64,000 nucleotides of DNA from Corynebacterium singulare (lineage in GTDB: Bacteria > Actinomycetota > Actinomycetes > Mycobacteriales > Mycobacteriaceae), in the NCBI RefSeq assembly GCF_000833575.1, contig NZ_CP010827.1:2520096-2584095 (forward strand), in the 5' to 3' direction. Position 1 is the first letter of the stretch. Every line of letters starts with the position of its first letter. The position numbers and the translations under genes are program-made. A model generated the notes under the pieces. The model worked only from the letters and a program-made list of their open reading frames with translations. It ran no database searches and was not told the origin of the DNA. Below are positions 45,056 to 53,786 of this stretch, piece by piece.

Positions 45056-45838
45056 CTAGTCGGTGTGCAGGCCGCACTCGGTCTTTTGCGCAAACGCCCA
45101 GCGTCCCGAGCGAGGGTCCTCGCCCTCCGCTACCGGCAACGTACAGGTCTCGCAGCCGATCGAGGGGTAGCCCTGGGTGGTCAGCGGGTGGATAATCAGG
45201 TCATTGTCCGCGATGTAGGCGTCGGTGTCCTCCAGCGTCCAGGTCACCAGCGGTGAGATCTTTAGCCGGCCCGTCTTGTCCAGGCTCAGCGCAGGCGCCT
45301 CGGCGCGGGTCGGGCCGTCGTCGCGGCGCACACCGGTGATCCAGCCGACGTAGGGGCTCATGTGCACCGCCAGCGGCTCCACCTTGCGCATCCGGCAGCA
45401 GGCGGTGGGGTTCCGGCGGTACAGGTTCGGCCCGTACAGCTCATCCTGCTCGGCGCGGCTCAGCTGCGCGGTCGCGCGGACCAGGCGGTTGTCCGGGTAG
45501 CGCTGCTCCACCTTGTCCGCCACCTCGAGTGTCTCCGCGAAGTGGTACTCGGTGTCCAGGAAGAGGAAGTCGGCGCCCGGCAGGAACTGCTTGGACAGCT
45601 CCGCCAAGACCGTGTTCTCCATGGACAGCGTGACCACGAGCGGGCCTGGCGCGTGTTCATGGGCCCAGGTGAGGATGTCGGCCGCGGTGGCGTCGTAAAG
45701 CGATGCGGCGTACTTGTCCACGAGCTCGGCGTTGCGCGCGGCGGTGGCCTCGTCGAGCGGCGCCGTCGTGGTCGGGCCGTCGGGGCTGACCTCGGGGTCT
45801 TTGTATTGCGAGCTGTCGCCCTGCAAAAGGTTGATCAT
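45056..45838 (-). CDS. cysH: APS/PAPS reductase CysH
   Basis: Reduces activated sulfate to sulfite. The 260-residue product has NPTACCRMRKVEPL and the CETC pair plus ECGLH at the C-terminus. The CC...CxxC set is the [4Fe-4S] signature of APS-type reductases, so APS rather than PAPS is the likely substrate; this agrees with the absence of an APS kinase here. ATG 45838 follows GGAGG at 7 bases and overlaps the cysX stop by four. The longer upstream frame is cysX/cysI sequence. Confidence 0.95.
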   Translation of the reverse strand: MINLLQGDSSQYKDPEVSPDGPTTTAPLDEATAARNAELVDKYAASLYDATAADILTWAHEHAPGPLVVTLSMENTVLAELSKQFLPGADFLFLDTEYHFAETLEVADKVEQRYPDNRLVRATAQLSRAEQDELYGPNLYRRNPTACCRMRKVEPLAVHMSPYVGWITGVRRDDGPTRAEAPALSLDKTGRLKISPLVTWTLEDTDAYIADNDLIIHPLTTQGYPSIGCETCTLPVAEGEDPRSGRWAFAQKTECGLHTD

Positions 45839-46101
45839 TTCGTGCCTCCAGGGTTGCGCGCCACCGAGGTGTGCCCGTGGCGAGCGAGTGAATCTTGCAG
45901 TGCCTGCGGGGTTGACGGCGCGGGCGCGGGGGCGTGGTCCGGGTCGTCCTGCCCGTAGAACTTCACCTCGAAGATTCGCAGGCAGGCATCGCACTTCCAT
46001 GCGAACTCGGTCTCCTCATCCGGCCACAGGCCCTCGCCCGAGCAATATGGGCAGAAGGTCGGGTGGTTGCGGTTCGGGTTCGGCTGGCGGCGAAAGCTCA
46101 T
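45835..46101 (-). CDS. cysX: CysX, small Cys-rich putative electron carrier
   Basis: An 88-residue protein between cysI and cysH, as in C. glutamicum. It has two CxxC pairs (FCPYCSGEG, KCDACLRIF) and an unstructured Ala/Pro-rich tail. It has been proposed to act as a ferredoxin-like donor to sulfite reductase, but the paired CxxC arrangement would also fit a zinc ribbon. Start and stop both overlap neighbours by ATGA, so cysI, cysX and cysH are translationally chained. Confidence 0.88.
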   Translation of the reverse strand: MSFRRQPNPNRNHPTFCPYCSGEGLWPDEETEFAWKCDACLRIFEVKFYGQDDPDHAPAPAPSTPQALQDSLARHGHTSVARNPGGTK

Positions 46102-47771
46102 CGCAGCTGCTCCTCGTCGGCCCGCAACAGGTACTCGCGGAAGAGTTCCCCCTCTTCGCGGTTGTCCACGTAGTTCTGCACGACGCGGGTGACGTACTCG
46201 GTGAGCTCGGTCGACGCGACCTTGTGGCCGCGCAGCTTGCGGCCAAAGTTGGCGCCCTCGCCGACGGTGCCGCCCAGGTGCACCTGGAAGCCCTCGACAC
46301 GCTCGCCGTCCGCGTTGGTCACCGTCTGGCCCTTCAGACCGATGTCGGAGACGTGGTGGCGGGCACAGGCGTTGGGGCAGCCGTTGAGCGAGATGGTGAT
46401 TGGACTGTCCAGATCGCCGAAGCGCTCCTCCAGCTCGTCGGCAAGCTCAATGGCGCGGGACTTGGTGGTCACGTGCGCGAGCTTGCAGTACTCGAGCCCG
46501 GTGCAGGAGAGCAGGCCACGGCGGAACTCGCTGGGCTTGGAGTACAGGCCCAGGTTCTCCAGGTCCGCCTGCAGCGCCTCGGCCTTGTCCGGGGCGATGT
46601 CAAGGATCAGCAGCTCCTTGAACGGGGTGAAGCGCATGGAGGTGGAGCCGTAGCGCTCCACCAACTCGGCGACCTCGATGAGCTGCTCGCCGGACATGTG
46701 CCCCAGGGTGGGCTTGACGCCGAGGTAGACGTTGCCGTCGCGCTGCTCGTGCACGCCGATGTGGTCGCGGTCGATGAGGTTGGTGGGCGCCTTCGGGCCA
46801 TCGGGCAGCGCGTAGCCGAGGTACTCGTTCTCCAGGACCTCGCGGAACTTGGCCGCGCCCCACTTGGCCACGAGGAACTTCAGGCGGGCGCGGTTGCGGA
46901 GGCGTCGGTAGCCGTAATCGCGGAAGATGCGCACCACGCCGGCCCACACCTCGGGAACCTGCTCGAAGGTGACAAAGGCGCCGAGGGACTGCGCGAGCAT
47001 CGGGTTGGTCGACAGGCCGCCGCCGACGTAGCACTCGAAGCCGGGGCCGAGCTCCGGGTGCTCGACGCCGATGAAGGCGAGGTCGTTGATCTCGTGGACG
47101 ACGTCCTGGCGCGCGTTGCCGGAGATGGCGGTCTTGAACTTGCGCGGGAGGTTCTGGAACTCCTCGTTGGTGACGATGTCCTGGATCTCGCGGATCGCCA
47201 GGGTGGCGTCAATGATTTCGTCCTTGGCAATGCCCGCGACCGGCGAGCCCAGGACCACGCGCGGCACGTCGCCGCAGGCGTCCCACGTGTTCAGTCCAAC
47301 GGACTCGAGCTTCTCCCAGATGGTGGGCACATCTTCGATGCGCACCCAGTGCAGCTGGATGTTCTGCCGATCGGTGAGGTCCACGGTGGAGCGCGCGTAG
47401 TCGCGCGAGATCTCGCCGACCACGCGGGCTTGCTCGGTGGAGCAGATACCGCCGTCGAAGCGGATGCGCATCATGAAGTACTTGTCTTCCAGCACCGAGT
47501 TGTCCTCGCCGGTGTGCTCGCCGCCGAGATTCTGCTTGCGCTGCGTGTACAGGCCGAGCCACTTGAAGCGCGGGTACAGGTCCTCGCGGTCGATCGAGTC
47601 GAAGCCACCCTTGGCGTAGGTGTCAATGACGCGCTGCTTGACCTCCAGGACGGGTTCGCGCTGCTTGAGCTCCTCGTCGTGGTTGAGGGGCTCGGTGCCG
47701 TCGATAAGCCACTGCCCCTCTGGCTTCTTCGCGCGCTCCTTCACGGCGCGGGTCGCCGTCGATGCTGGCAT
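46098..47771 (-). CDS. cysI: assimilatory sulfite reductase CysI (ferredoxin-type)
   Basis: Siroheme/[4Fe-4S] enzyme reducing sulfite to sulfide with six electrons. The 557-residue product has two ferrite-reductase half-domains and the cluster ligands CTGLEYC and CPNAC (LNGCPNACARHHVSDIG). The NIQLHWVRIEDVPTIW segment is also typical. No CysJ flavoprotein is present, so electrons should come from ferredoxin and an Fpr-type reductase. ATG 47771 has AAGGAGGA 5 bases upstream. It is the first gene of the operon and has an McbR-like site next to its ribosome site. Confidence 0.96.
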   Translation of the reverse strand: MPASTATRAVKERAKKPEGQWLIDGTEPLNHDEELKQREPVLEVKQRVIDTYAKGGFDSIDREDLYPRFKWLGLYTQRKQNLGGEHTGEDNSVLEDKYFMMRIRFDGGICSTEQARVVGEISRDYARSTVDLTDRQNIQLHWVRIEDVPTIWEKLESVGLNTWDACGDVPRVVLGSPVAGIAKDEIIDATLAIREIQDIVTNEEFQNLPRKFKTAISGNARQDVVHEINDLAFIGVEHPELGPGFECYVGGGLSTNPMLAQSLGAFVTFEQVPEVWAGVVRIFRDYGYRRLRNRARLKFLVAKWGAAKFREVLENEYLGYALPDGPKAPTNLIDRDHIGVHEQRDGNVYLGVKPTLGHMSGEQLIEVAELVERYGSTSMRFTPFKELLILDIAPDKAEALQADLENLGLYSKPSEFRRGLLSCTGLEYCKLAHVTTKSRAIELADELEERFGDLDSPITISLNGCPNACARHHVSDIGLKGQTVTNADGERVEGFQVHLGGTVGEGANFGRKLRGHKVASTELTEYVTRVVQNYVDNREEGELFREYLLRADEEQLR

Positions 47772-47789
47772 GCCTTCCTCCTTAATGAA

Positions 47790-47805
47790 CAGACCGAGCG
47801 GTCTA
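47790..47805. promoter_or_regulatory. McbR-type operator in front of cysI
   Basis: CAGAC-N6-GTCTA matches the TAGAC-N6-GTCTA consensus of the methionine/cysteine repressor McbR in nine of ten positions. It lies about 19 bp before the cysI ATG. A weaker relative, with GTCTA at 47855-47859, lies 50 bp further on. Confidence 0.75.
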
Positions 47806-47985
47806 TGGCGTGCGGCACTAAATTTCCGTGCGGTCGAGTTTGCCGTACTGAGCGGTCTACGGCAAGTACTATTTCCTTCCCCCAGCTCATCCAGCGGTTT
47901 TTACCTGAATGTTTTCCAACTTGCAGCGAGCAGTTCGCTTCTCGACGCCACGCCGCACCCGCACCCCTTGACACCAACCCATTTT

Positions 47986-48001
47986 TAGACCAAGCTGTCT
48001 G
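47986..48001. promoter_or_regulatory. McbR-type operator in front of the fpr gene
   Basis: TAGAC-N6-GTCTG matches nine of ten consensus positions. It lies just upstream of TATATT (48007-48012), a possible -10 for fpr, so a bound repressor would cover this promoter. Confidence 0.7.
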
Positions 48002-48054
48002 TACGCTATATTGCTCCAATATTAACGGTTCCCTACCTTGAAAGGACACCCTCA

Positions 48055-49116
48055 CTGAGTTTACGTGTCGCCGCCGTCGGCGCCGGCCCCGCCGGTATTT
48101 ACGCCTCCGACCTCCTCCTCCGCAACGACGAGCACGACATCCACGTCGACCTCTTCGAGCAGATGCCCGCCCCCTTCGGGCTGATCCGTTACGGCGTCGC
48201 ACTCGACATCTCCCGCATCCTGGCCAAGACCGGCGACGAGCTCCTGGTCACCGAGATCCCGGACAACGTGTACGAGTCCCTGAAGAACAACAAGGCGGAG
48301 ACGGTCCACATGTTCGGCCGCCGTGGCCCCGCGCAGGCCAAGTTCACCCCGAAGGAGCTGTGCGAGATGGACCTCTCCGACACCATCCAGGTGCTCGTGG
48401 TCCCGGAGGACATTGATTACGACGCCACAAGCGAGGAAGTCCGCCGTGCCGACAAGTCCGTCGACCTGAACTGCCAGGTCCTGGAGCAGTACGCCATGCG
48501 CGAGCCGGACGACGCGCCGCACAAAATCTACATCCACTTCTTCGAAGAGCCGGTCAAGGTGCTTACCGACGACTCCGGCGCCATCACCGGCCTCCGCACC
48601 GAGCGCCAGGAGCTGGACGGCAACGGCGGCATCACGGGCACCGGCAAGTTCACCGACTGGCCGGTCCAGCAGGTCTACCACGCGGTGGGCTACCGCTCCG
48701 AGCCCGTCGACGGCGTGCCCTTCGACGTGGAGCGCAACGTCATCCCGAACGACGGCGGCCACGTTCTGGAGACCATCGAGGACGACGCCGGCTTTGAGGA
48801 CAAGCTCTACGTCACCGGCTGGATCAAGCGCGGCCCGATCGGCCTGATCGGCAGCACCAAGTCCAACGCGAAGGAAACCACCGACATGCTCATCGCCGAC
48901 GCCAGCGCCGGCAAGCTCGCCACCCCGTCGCACACCGGCCCGGACGAAATTCTCGAACTGCTCGACGAGCGCAACATCCCCTACACCACCTGGGACGGCT
49001 GGTACCGATTGGACGAGGCCGAGCGCAAGCTGGGCGAGCAGTCTGCCCTGCCGCGCGAGCGCAAGAAGATCGTCGAGTGGGAGGAAATGGTCGAGCACGC
49101 CCGCGCCGGCCAGTAA
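48055..49116 (+). CDS. fpr: ferredoxin/flavodoxin-NADP reductase (FprA type), internally deleted, CTG start
   Basis: Family members pass electrons between NADPH and ferredoxin, here presumably for sulfite reductase. The frame begins at CTG 48055, 8 bases after AAAGGA, and gives the FAD motif RVAAVGAGPAGIYASDLLL; no ATG, GTG or TTG in that frame would retain it. RYGVA (residues 45-49) is followed directly by LDISRILAKTGDELL. In homologues RYGVA is followed by PDH, and LDISRIL lies about 100 residues later, after the NADP-binding Gly-rich loop. The product is about 353 residues instead of about 450. The rest (FGRRGPAQAKFTP, GYRSEPVDGVPF, GWIKRGPIGLIG) is intact. Probably impaired in NADPH binding. 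Confidence 0.82.
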   Translation: MSLRVAAVGAGPAGIYASDLLLRNDEHDIHVDLFEQMPAPFGLIRYGVALDISRILAKTGDELLVTEIPDNVYESLKNNKAETVHMFGRRGPAQAKFTPKELCEMDLSDTIQVLVVPEDIDYDATSEEVRRADKSVDLNCQVLEQYAMREPDDAPHKIYIHFFEEPVKVLTDDSGAITGLRTERQELDGNGGITGTGKFTDWPVQQVYHAVGYRSEPVDGVPFDVERNVIPNDGGHVLETIEDDAGFEDKLYVTGWIKRGPIGLIGSTKSNAKETTDMLIADASAGKLATPSHTGPDEILELLDERNIPYTTWDGWYRLDEAERKLGEQSALPRERKKIVEWEEMVEHARAGQ

Positions 49117-49174
49117 GCGGATTAGTCCCAGTCTGCCGCCGCCGGTCCGCCCGGCAGGCGCTATCCTGGTCTGC

Positions 49175-50341
49175 ATGCAATGGCTGGCCCGGATCTGTTC
49201 GCTCCCGCTCGCGCTGCTGGCGCTCGCGGCGGCCTGGCTGGCGGTCGCGCCGTTCACCCCGCGCATCCCCTATTGGGGCACGGGGTCGCTCATCGGCCCC
49301 GAGTACATCGGGCCGGTGCTGCTGATTGGCCTCGCCACCCTCGTCGCCTCAGCGGCACTGAGCTCCGTTTCCAAGGCGAACCTAATTCCAGCGGCGGTAG
49401 CCGCGCTGGCTGCCGTCGCCAGCAGTTCATTGCTCGCCACGCAGGTTGCGAGCGCGCGGCAGGCGGGCACCGACGTCGACCTCGCCGCTACCTTGAGCTG
49501 GGACGGGCTAGAGAAAACCGACCACGGGCCCGACGCCACGGCCACCTACGACACGCACGGCGGCGACGACCTTGACGTAGACGTCTACACACCCAGCGTG
49601 GGCGGTGCACGGCCCGTACTGCTCTACGTTCACGGGGGTGGGTGGGACCAGATGAGCAGGCGCTCGCAGGCCTACAACATGCGGCGTATGGCGGACGCTG
49701 GCTACGTCGTCGCTTCGATCGACTACACACTCGCGCGTCCCGGCCGCCCGACGTGGGACACCGCCGCGGGTGAAGTCGGCTGCGCTCTGTCGTGGGTGGG
49801 ACGCCACGCTGGGGATTACGGTGGCGACGCTAGCAAGATCTTCACCTACGGCGAGTCAGCCGGGGGCCAGCTGGTCCTCAACGCCACCTACGACGCCGCC
49901 GCCGGCACCTTGGCCTCCGACTGCGGTGGCGCCCCAGCGGTGCCGCGGGCCGTTTACGTAGACTCCCCTGCGCTGGATATCCGCCGCGTGTACTCGGCGG
50001 GCGACCCGTACGCCGGGCAGGGTTCAAAGGACACGGCGGTGAAGTACCTGGGCGGCGCTCCGGATGAAGTGCCGGCGCGTGCGAACTTTGTCACATCCGC
50101 CAACCACGTCACCGACGCATCCCAGCCGACGATGATCTGGCGCAGCGACCACGACCGGCTCGTTCCCCCAGAGAGCTACGACGCATTCCGCGCGGCGGCT
50201 ACTGCGCACGGCGTCGCATTGACAGAGCAGGTCCGCAGGCACGCGGACCACGCTTCGGCGCTGAGCGCCCACGGGGTGTGGAACCAGAACCTGCTGGCCA
50301 CGATGCAGCGCTTCTTCGCCGAGAACGGGGCGAACGCATGA
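49175..50341 (+). CDS. membrane-bound alpha/beta hydrolase (esterase/BD-FAE type)
   Basis: The 388-residue product has three N-terminal hydrophobic helices (about 5-25, 45-65, 70-92), then an extracytoplasmic alpha/beta hydrolase. The oxyanion motif YVHGGGWDQ, nucleophile TYGESAGGQLVLN, a later Asp region (RSDHDRLVPPESY) and the catalytic-type His in HADHAS are visible. This is the hormone-sensitive-lipase/carboxylesterase pattern; the substrate is unknown. Its stop overlaps the kinase start (ATGA), making it the first gene of a coupled module with a two-component system. Confidence 0.82.
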   Translation: MQWLARICSLPLALLALAAAWLAVAPFTPRIPYWGTGSLIGPEYIGPVLLIGLATLVASAALSSVSKANLIPAAVAALAAVASSSLLATQVASARQAGTDVDLAATLSWDGLEKTDHGPDATATYDTHGGDDLDVDVYTPSVGGARPVLLYVHGGGWDQMSRRSQAYNMRRMADAGYVVASIDYTLARPGRPTWDTAAGEVGCALSWVGRHAGDYGGDASKIFTYGESAGGQLVLNATYDAAAGTLASDCGGAPAVPRAVYVDSPALDIRRVYSAGDPYAGQGSKDTAVKYLGGAPDEVPARANFVTSANHVTDASQPTMIWRSDHDRLVPPESYDAFRAAATAHGVALTEQVRRHADHASALSAHGVWNQNLLATMQRFFAENGANA

Positions 50342-51480
50342 ACATAACCTGGCAGCGAGCGACCGTGCTCATAGTCGTCGCGATCCTGACCTTGCTCTTC
50401 GCTTTCGACTGGGTCACAGTCCAGTCCCCCTACGGTGCGGCCGGTACCGCCGCCGGCGCCGCCCTCATCACCGTGTGCGGTGCCTGCTGCGCGGCGTACC
50501 ACGTCCGCCCCGCCGCAGCTGTCGCCGGGATCGCCGCGTGCGCCAGCTTCGCGCTGTGCCTCGTTGCGCTGAGCGTCCCCCTCTACTGGGAACCGGCGCT
50601 CGCCTTCGGTGCGGTCGTCACCTCATCCCGCGTCCCCCGGCGCGACCGCACCTGGTTGACCGTCTGGCTCCTCGCGATACCCACCGTCGCACTTTTCACC
50701 CACAGCATGTTCACACCGGACTGGCCGGGCGGCCAGTCCGCGTGGCGCGCCGCCGCCGTCGCAGTCTGCACGGTGGCGCTATCGTGGGTGTTTCTAGGGT
50801 TCTTTTTCCTTCTCGGCGTTCAGCTTCGCAACCGGCGGGAAAAGATCTCCGAGTTGGAGCAGCAGATCGAATTCGCTCACGTCCGCGAGCGCACCCAGAT
50901 CGCACGAGAGATGCACGACATTGTCGCCCACACTCTCGCCGGGATCACCACCCTGGCGGACGGTGCGCGATACGCATCCAAACACAACCCAGAAGTGGCC
51001 AGGGAGGCCCTTGAAACTATCAGCGCTGAATCACGCACCGCGCTGTCGCAGATGCGCGGACTGCTCAGCGTGTTACGCGACGACGATGCCACGGCACCCA
51101 CCGGCGCTGCCCCGGGCCGACGCGACTTCACCGCGCTGTTCAACGACGCCCGCGCCCATGACCTCGACTTAACTGTCGCGGGCTTCGACGAGCTCCCGGA
51201 GGATGTGCCGCCACTCACGCTCTTCACCCTCTACCGTGTCTGCCAGGAGGCCATCACTAATATGCTGCGCCACGCGCCCGCACCGGAAGGTGCGCTCACC
51301 TTTTCCGCCGACGCGAAGTCGGTGCGTGTGGAGGCGGTCAACGCTGCGCCGAAAAGCAAGCACGGCCCCGACGGTTTCGGGCTTGTAGGCATCCGCGAGC
51401 GAGTCGCGGCGCACGGCGGGCGCGTGAGCGTGACCGACGACGGCGGCGAGTTCGTCCTGACCGCGGAGGTACCACGATGA
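50338..51480 (+). CDS. sensor histidine kinase, NarL/DesK type
   Basis: The 380-residue product has about five or six transmembrane helices in the first 165 residues and no large outside loop, suggesting sensing within the membrane. A short coiled coil (LRNRREKISELEQQIEF) leads to the HisKA_3 phospho-acceptor REMHDIVAH. The ATPase domain has the N-box CQEAITNMLRHAP and GFGLVGIRERVAAHGG. ATG 50338 lies inside the esterase stop and the stop overlaps the regulator start (ATGA on both sides). Signal unknown; envelope-active compounds are a common theme for this type. Confidence 0.92.
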   Translation: MNITWQRATVLIVVAILTLLFAFDWVTVQSPYGAAGTAAGAALITVCGACCAAYHVRPAAAVAGIAACASFALCLVALSVPLYWEPALAFGAVVTSSRVPRRDRTWLTVWLLAIPTVALFTHSMFTPDWPGGQSAWRAAAVAVCTVALSWVFLGFFFLLGVQLRNRREKISELEQQIEFAHVRERTQIAREMHDIVAHTLAGITTLADGARYASKHNPEVAREALETISAESRTALSQMRGLLSVLRDDDATAPTGAAPGRRDFTALFNDARAHDLDLTVAGFDELPEDVPPLTLFTLYRVCQEAITNMLRHAPAPEGALTFSADAKSVRVEAVNAAPKSKHGPDGFGLVGIRERVAAHGGRVSVTDDGGEFVLTAEVPR

Positions 51481-52139
51481 TCAACGTCGCGCTTGTGGAC
51501 GACCAGCCGCTCGTGCGCACCGGCTTCTCCCTGCTCGTCACCTCCCAGGACGACATGGACGTGATCTGGCAGGCGGGCGACGGCGCTGGGGTGGCCGGGC
51601 AGCCGGCGGCGGACATCGTGCTCATGGACATTCAGATGCCCGGCACGGACGGCATCGAGGCCTGCCGCGCGTTGCTCGCCGAGCACCCGGACACCCGCGT
51701 CATCATGCTGACCACCTTTGACGAGCGCGACCTCGTCCTCGGCGCACTTGACGCCGGGGCCTCCGGGTTCCTGCTCAAAGACGCCGACCCTGACGAGCTG
51801 CTCGACGCGCTGCGCACCGTCCACGGCGGCGACGCGGTACTCGCGCCGAAGGTGACGCGCCACGTCATCGGCGCCGCGCAAGCCCCCGAGCAGCGGGAGG
51901 CGGCACGCAACGAGGCAATGCTCGAGCGACTCACCCCGCGCGAGGTGGAGGTCCTGCGCTTGGTGGCGCTGGGCTACTCAAACCAGGAGATTGCCGAGGC
52001 CGAAACGCTCTCCCCCGCGACGGTGAAGACCCACGTGCACCGCATTCTGTTCAAGACCGAGTCCCGCGACCGCGTCCACGCCGTCCTCTTCGCGTTCCGC
52101 GCGGGCTTGGTGGGCACCGGTGAATTGCTGGGCCACTAG
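51477..52139 (+). CDS. response regulator, NarL/LuxR type
   Basis: The 220-residue product has a receiver domain with the acidic pair VALVDDQP, phospho-acceptor Asp in IVLMDIQMPGTDG, Thr in IMLTTFDE and Lys in GFLLKDADPDELL. The C-terminal LuxR HTH reads LTPREVEVLRLVALGYSNQEIA followed by SPATVKTHVHRIL. Overlap with the kinase gene implies it is its cognate partner. A 20-bp palindrome begins four bases after the stop codon and is a candidate binding site. Confidence 0.94.
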   Translation: MINVALVDDQPLVRTGFSLLVTSQDDMDVIWQAGDGAGVAGQPAADIVLMDIQMPGTDGIEACRALLAEHPDTRVIMLTTFDERDLVLGALDAGASGFLLKDADPDELLDALRTVHGGDAVLAPKVTRHVIGAAQAPEQREAARNEAMLERLTPREVEVLRLVALGYSNQEIAEAETLSPATVKTHVHRILFKTESRDRVHAVLFAFRAGLVGTGELLGH

Positions 52140-52142
52140 CCA

Positions 52143-52162
52143 CGTACACCCCAGGGTGTACG
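52143..52162. promoter_or_regulatory. 20-bp perfect palindrome, candidate response-regulator operator
   Basis: CGTACACCC-CA-GGGTGTACG lies between the regulator and ABC genes; a further half-site TACACCC follows at 52171-52177. Position and symmetry fit control of the transporter genes by the upstream regulator. Confidence 0.65.
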
Positions 52163-52221
52163 CGCCCATTTACACCCGCGGGCGGACGATTTCGCCTGCG
52201 CCGCGCGCGATTGTGAGAACC

Positions 52222-53073
52222 ATGATTGAAGTTCACAACCTGACCAAACGGTATTCAAACTCCACCGCCGTCGACGCGCTGTCGTTCACCGCGCCGGACG
52301 GCGACGTCACAGGCTTCTTGGGCCCGAACGGCTCCGGCAAGTCCACGACCATGCGCATGATCGTCGGGCTAGAAACCCCAGACGAGGGCGAGGCGCTTAT
52401 CGACGGCTCCACTTTCCGATCCCTCGACCAGCCCGCACGCGCCGTCGGGGCGCTGCTCAACCCAGAATGGATCGCCCCGCACATGACTGGGCGCGACCAC
52501 CTGAAGATGGTCACCGATTACGCCGGCGTGCCGGAATCCCGCGCCAACGAGGCGCTTGAGGCGTTCGGGCTCGCGGAAGCAGCAAAACGGAAAGTGAAAA
52601 ACTACTCCCTCGGCATGCGCCAGCGCCTCGGCGTGGCCAGCGCGCTGATCGCGGACCCATCCAACGTCATCCTGGACGAGCCGGTCAACGGCCTCGACCC
52701 GCAGGGCGTCGCCTGGATGCGGGGGCGCATCCGCGAGATGGCCGCCGAGGGCCGTGCGGTAGTTGTCTCTTCGCACCTGATGAGCGAGATGCAGCTCACT
52801 GCGGACCGCCTTGTGGTGATCAACCGCGGCCGCCTCGCCGGCGAGGGCCCGCTCGAGGACTTCCTGGGCTCCAACCGGGTTGAGGCGACCTGCAGCGACC
52901 CGGCACGGCTGGCTGAGGCCGTCGGCGGCCAGGTCATCGGCGACTCCGTTGTCGTCGACGACGCCACCGTCCGAGACGTCGGCGAGGCCGCCCACCGCGT
53001 GGGCGTGACGGTGTACTCCCTCCAGGAATCCCGCCGAAGCCTCGAAGAAGTGTTCCTGGAGTCGACGAAATAG
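52222..53073 (+). CDS. ABC transporter ATP-binding protein
   Basis: The 283-residue cytoplasmic ATPase has Walker A GPNGSGKSTT, signature YSLGMRQRLGVASALI and Walker B VILDEPVNGLDP, with the His switch SSHLMSEM. It belongs to the DrrA/NatA/BcrA-like group that pairs with small multi-helix permeases for drug, bacteriocin or lipid export. ATG 52222 (MIEVHNLTKRY) is used; the upstream frame extension is not family sequence. It is followed by its permease 17 bp downstream. Confidence 0.92.
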   Translation: MIEVHNLTKRYSNSTAVDALSFTAPDGDVTGFLGPNGSGKSTTMRMIVGLETPDEGEALIDGSTFRSLDQPARAVGALLNPEWIAPHMTGRDHLKMVTDYAGVPESRANEALEAFGLAEAAKRKVKNYSLGMRQRLGVASALIADPSNVILDEPVNGLDPQGVAWMRGRIREMAAEGRAVVVSSHLMSEMQLTADRLVVINRGRLAGEGPLEDFLGSNRVEATCSDPARLAEAVGGQVIGDSVVVDDATVRDVGEAAHRVGVTVYSLQESRRSLEEVFLESTK

Positions 53074-53090
53074 GACGTAGGAGGTTTTCC

Positions 53091-53786
53091 ATGCACACAC
53101 TGAAAGCAACGCTGCGGGAGGTCTTTTCCCACCCCGCGACGCGCATCCTGCTCGCGTTTGTCGCGGCCGCCCTCATTCTCGGGCCCATGGCCATCGCGAT
53201 GCTCTTCGGCCCCAACGGTACAAGCACCGCAGACCCTGCAATGCTGCTCATCCCGGCCAGTTTGATGCTCCCCATGGCGTTCGCCGCGGGCGCTTTCCCC
53301 GCCGGCAGCGCGCACTCGCGCGGCACGATCGGCTACGCCTACCTCGCGTCGAACCACCGCGGTTGGGAGCTCGCATGCCGCGTCGGAATCTCAGCTCTCG
53401 CCTGCACGCTGACGGCGTTTGCCGCCTCGGCGATCGGGCTTGGCGGCGCGCACGTGTTTGTTGACAGCGTCGCTCTGGGCGGCGCCGACAGCGCGGATAT
53501 GGTGCGCAACCAGGCCGAGCTGTGGATCGCGTACCCGATACTCGCGGCCCTGACAGCCGTACTGCTCGGTTCGGGCACCGCGTCCTTCTTCGTCTGGGTC
53601 GTAGAGTCGGTCATTGTGGAGACTGCCCTCAGTGCGATCAACCAGCCGTGGGCCGCAGCCCTGGAGAAGATCCTACCGGGCGGCGCGGCCGGGAACGGCA
53701 CGGCCGGCGTGGTCACTATCGCGGTCTGGGTCGCGGCCCTTGCCGCCGCCGCGTACGCTTCCGTGCAGCGGAGGGCCGTGAAATGA
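53091..53786 (+). CDS. ABC transporter permease
   Basis: The 231-residue membrane protein has about six helices (near 18-40, 52-70, 100-125, 145-175 and 205-225). It is the likely partner of the ATPase gene just upstream; the RBS TAGGAGG precedes the ATG. No sequence motif points to a substrate. Its stop overlaps the DUF418 gene start (ATGA). Confidence 0.82.
   Translation: MHTLKATLREVFSHPATRILLAFVAAALILGPMAIAMLFGPNGTSTADPAMLLIPASLMLPMAFAAGAFPAGSAHSRGTIGYAYLASNHRGWELACRVGISALACTLTAFAASAIGLGGAHVFVDSVALGGADSADMVRNQAELWIAYPILAALTAVLLGSGTASFFVWVVESVIVETALSAINQPWAAALEKILPGGAAGNGTAGVVTIAVWVAALAAAAYASVQRRAVK

Noticed and set aside
47968..47973. TTGACA as the -35 of fpr
   Set aside because: The nearest good -10 (TATATT, 48007-48012) is 33 bases away, twice the usual spacing.
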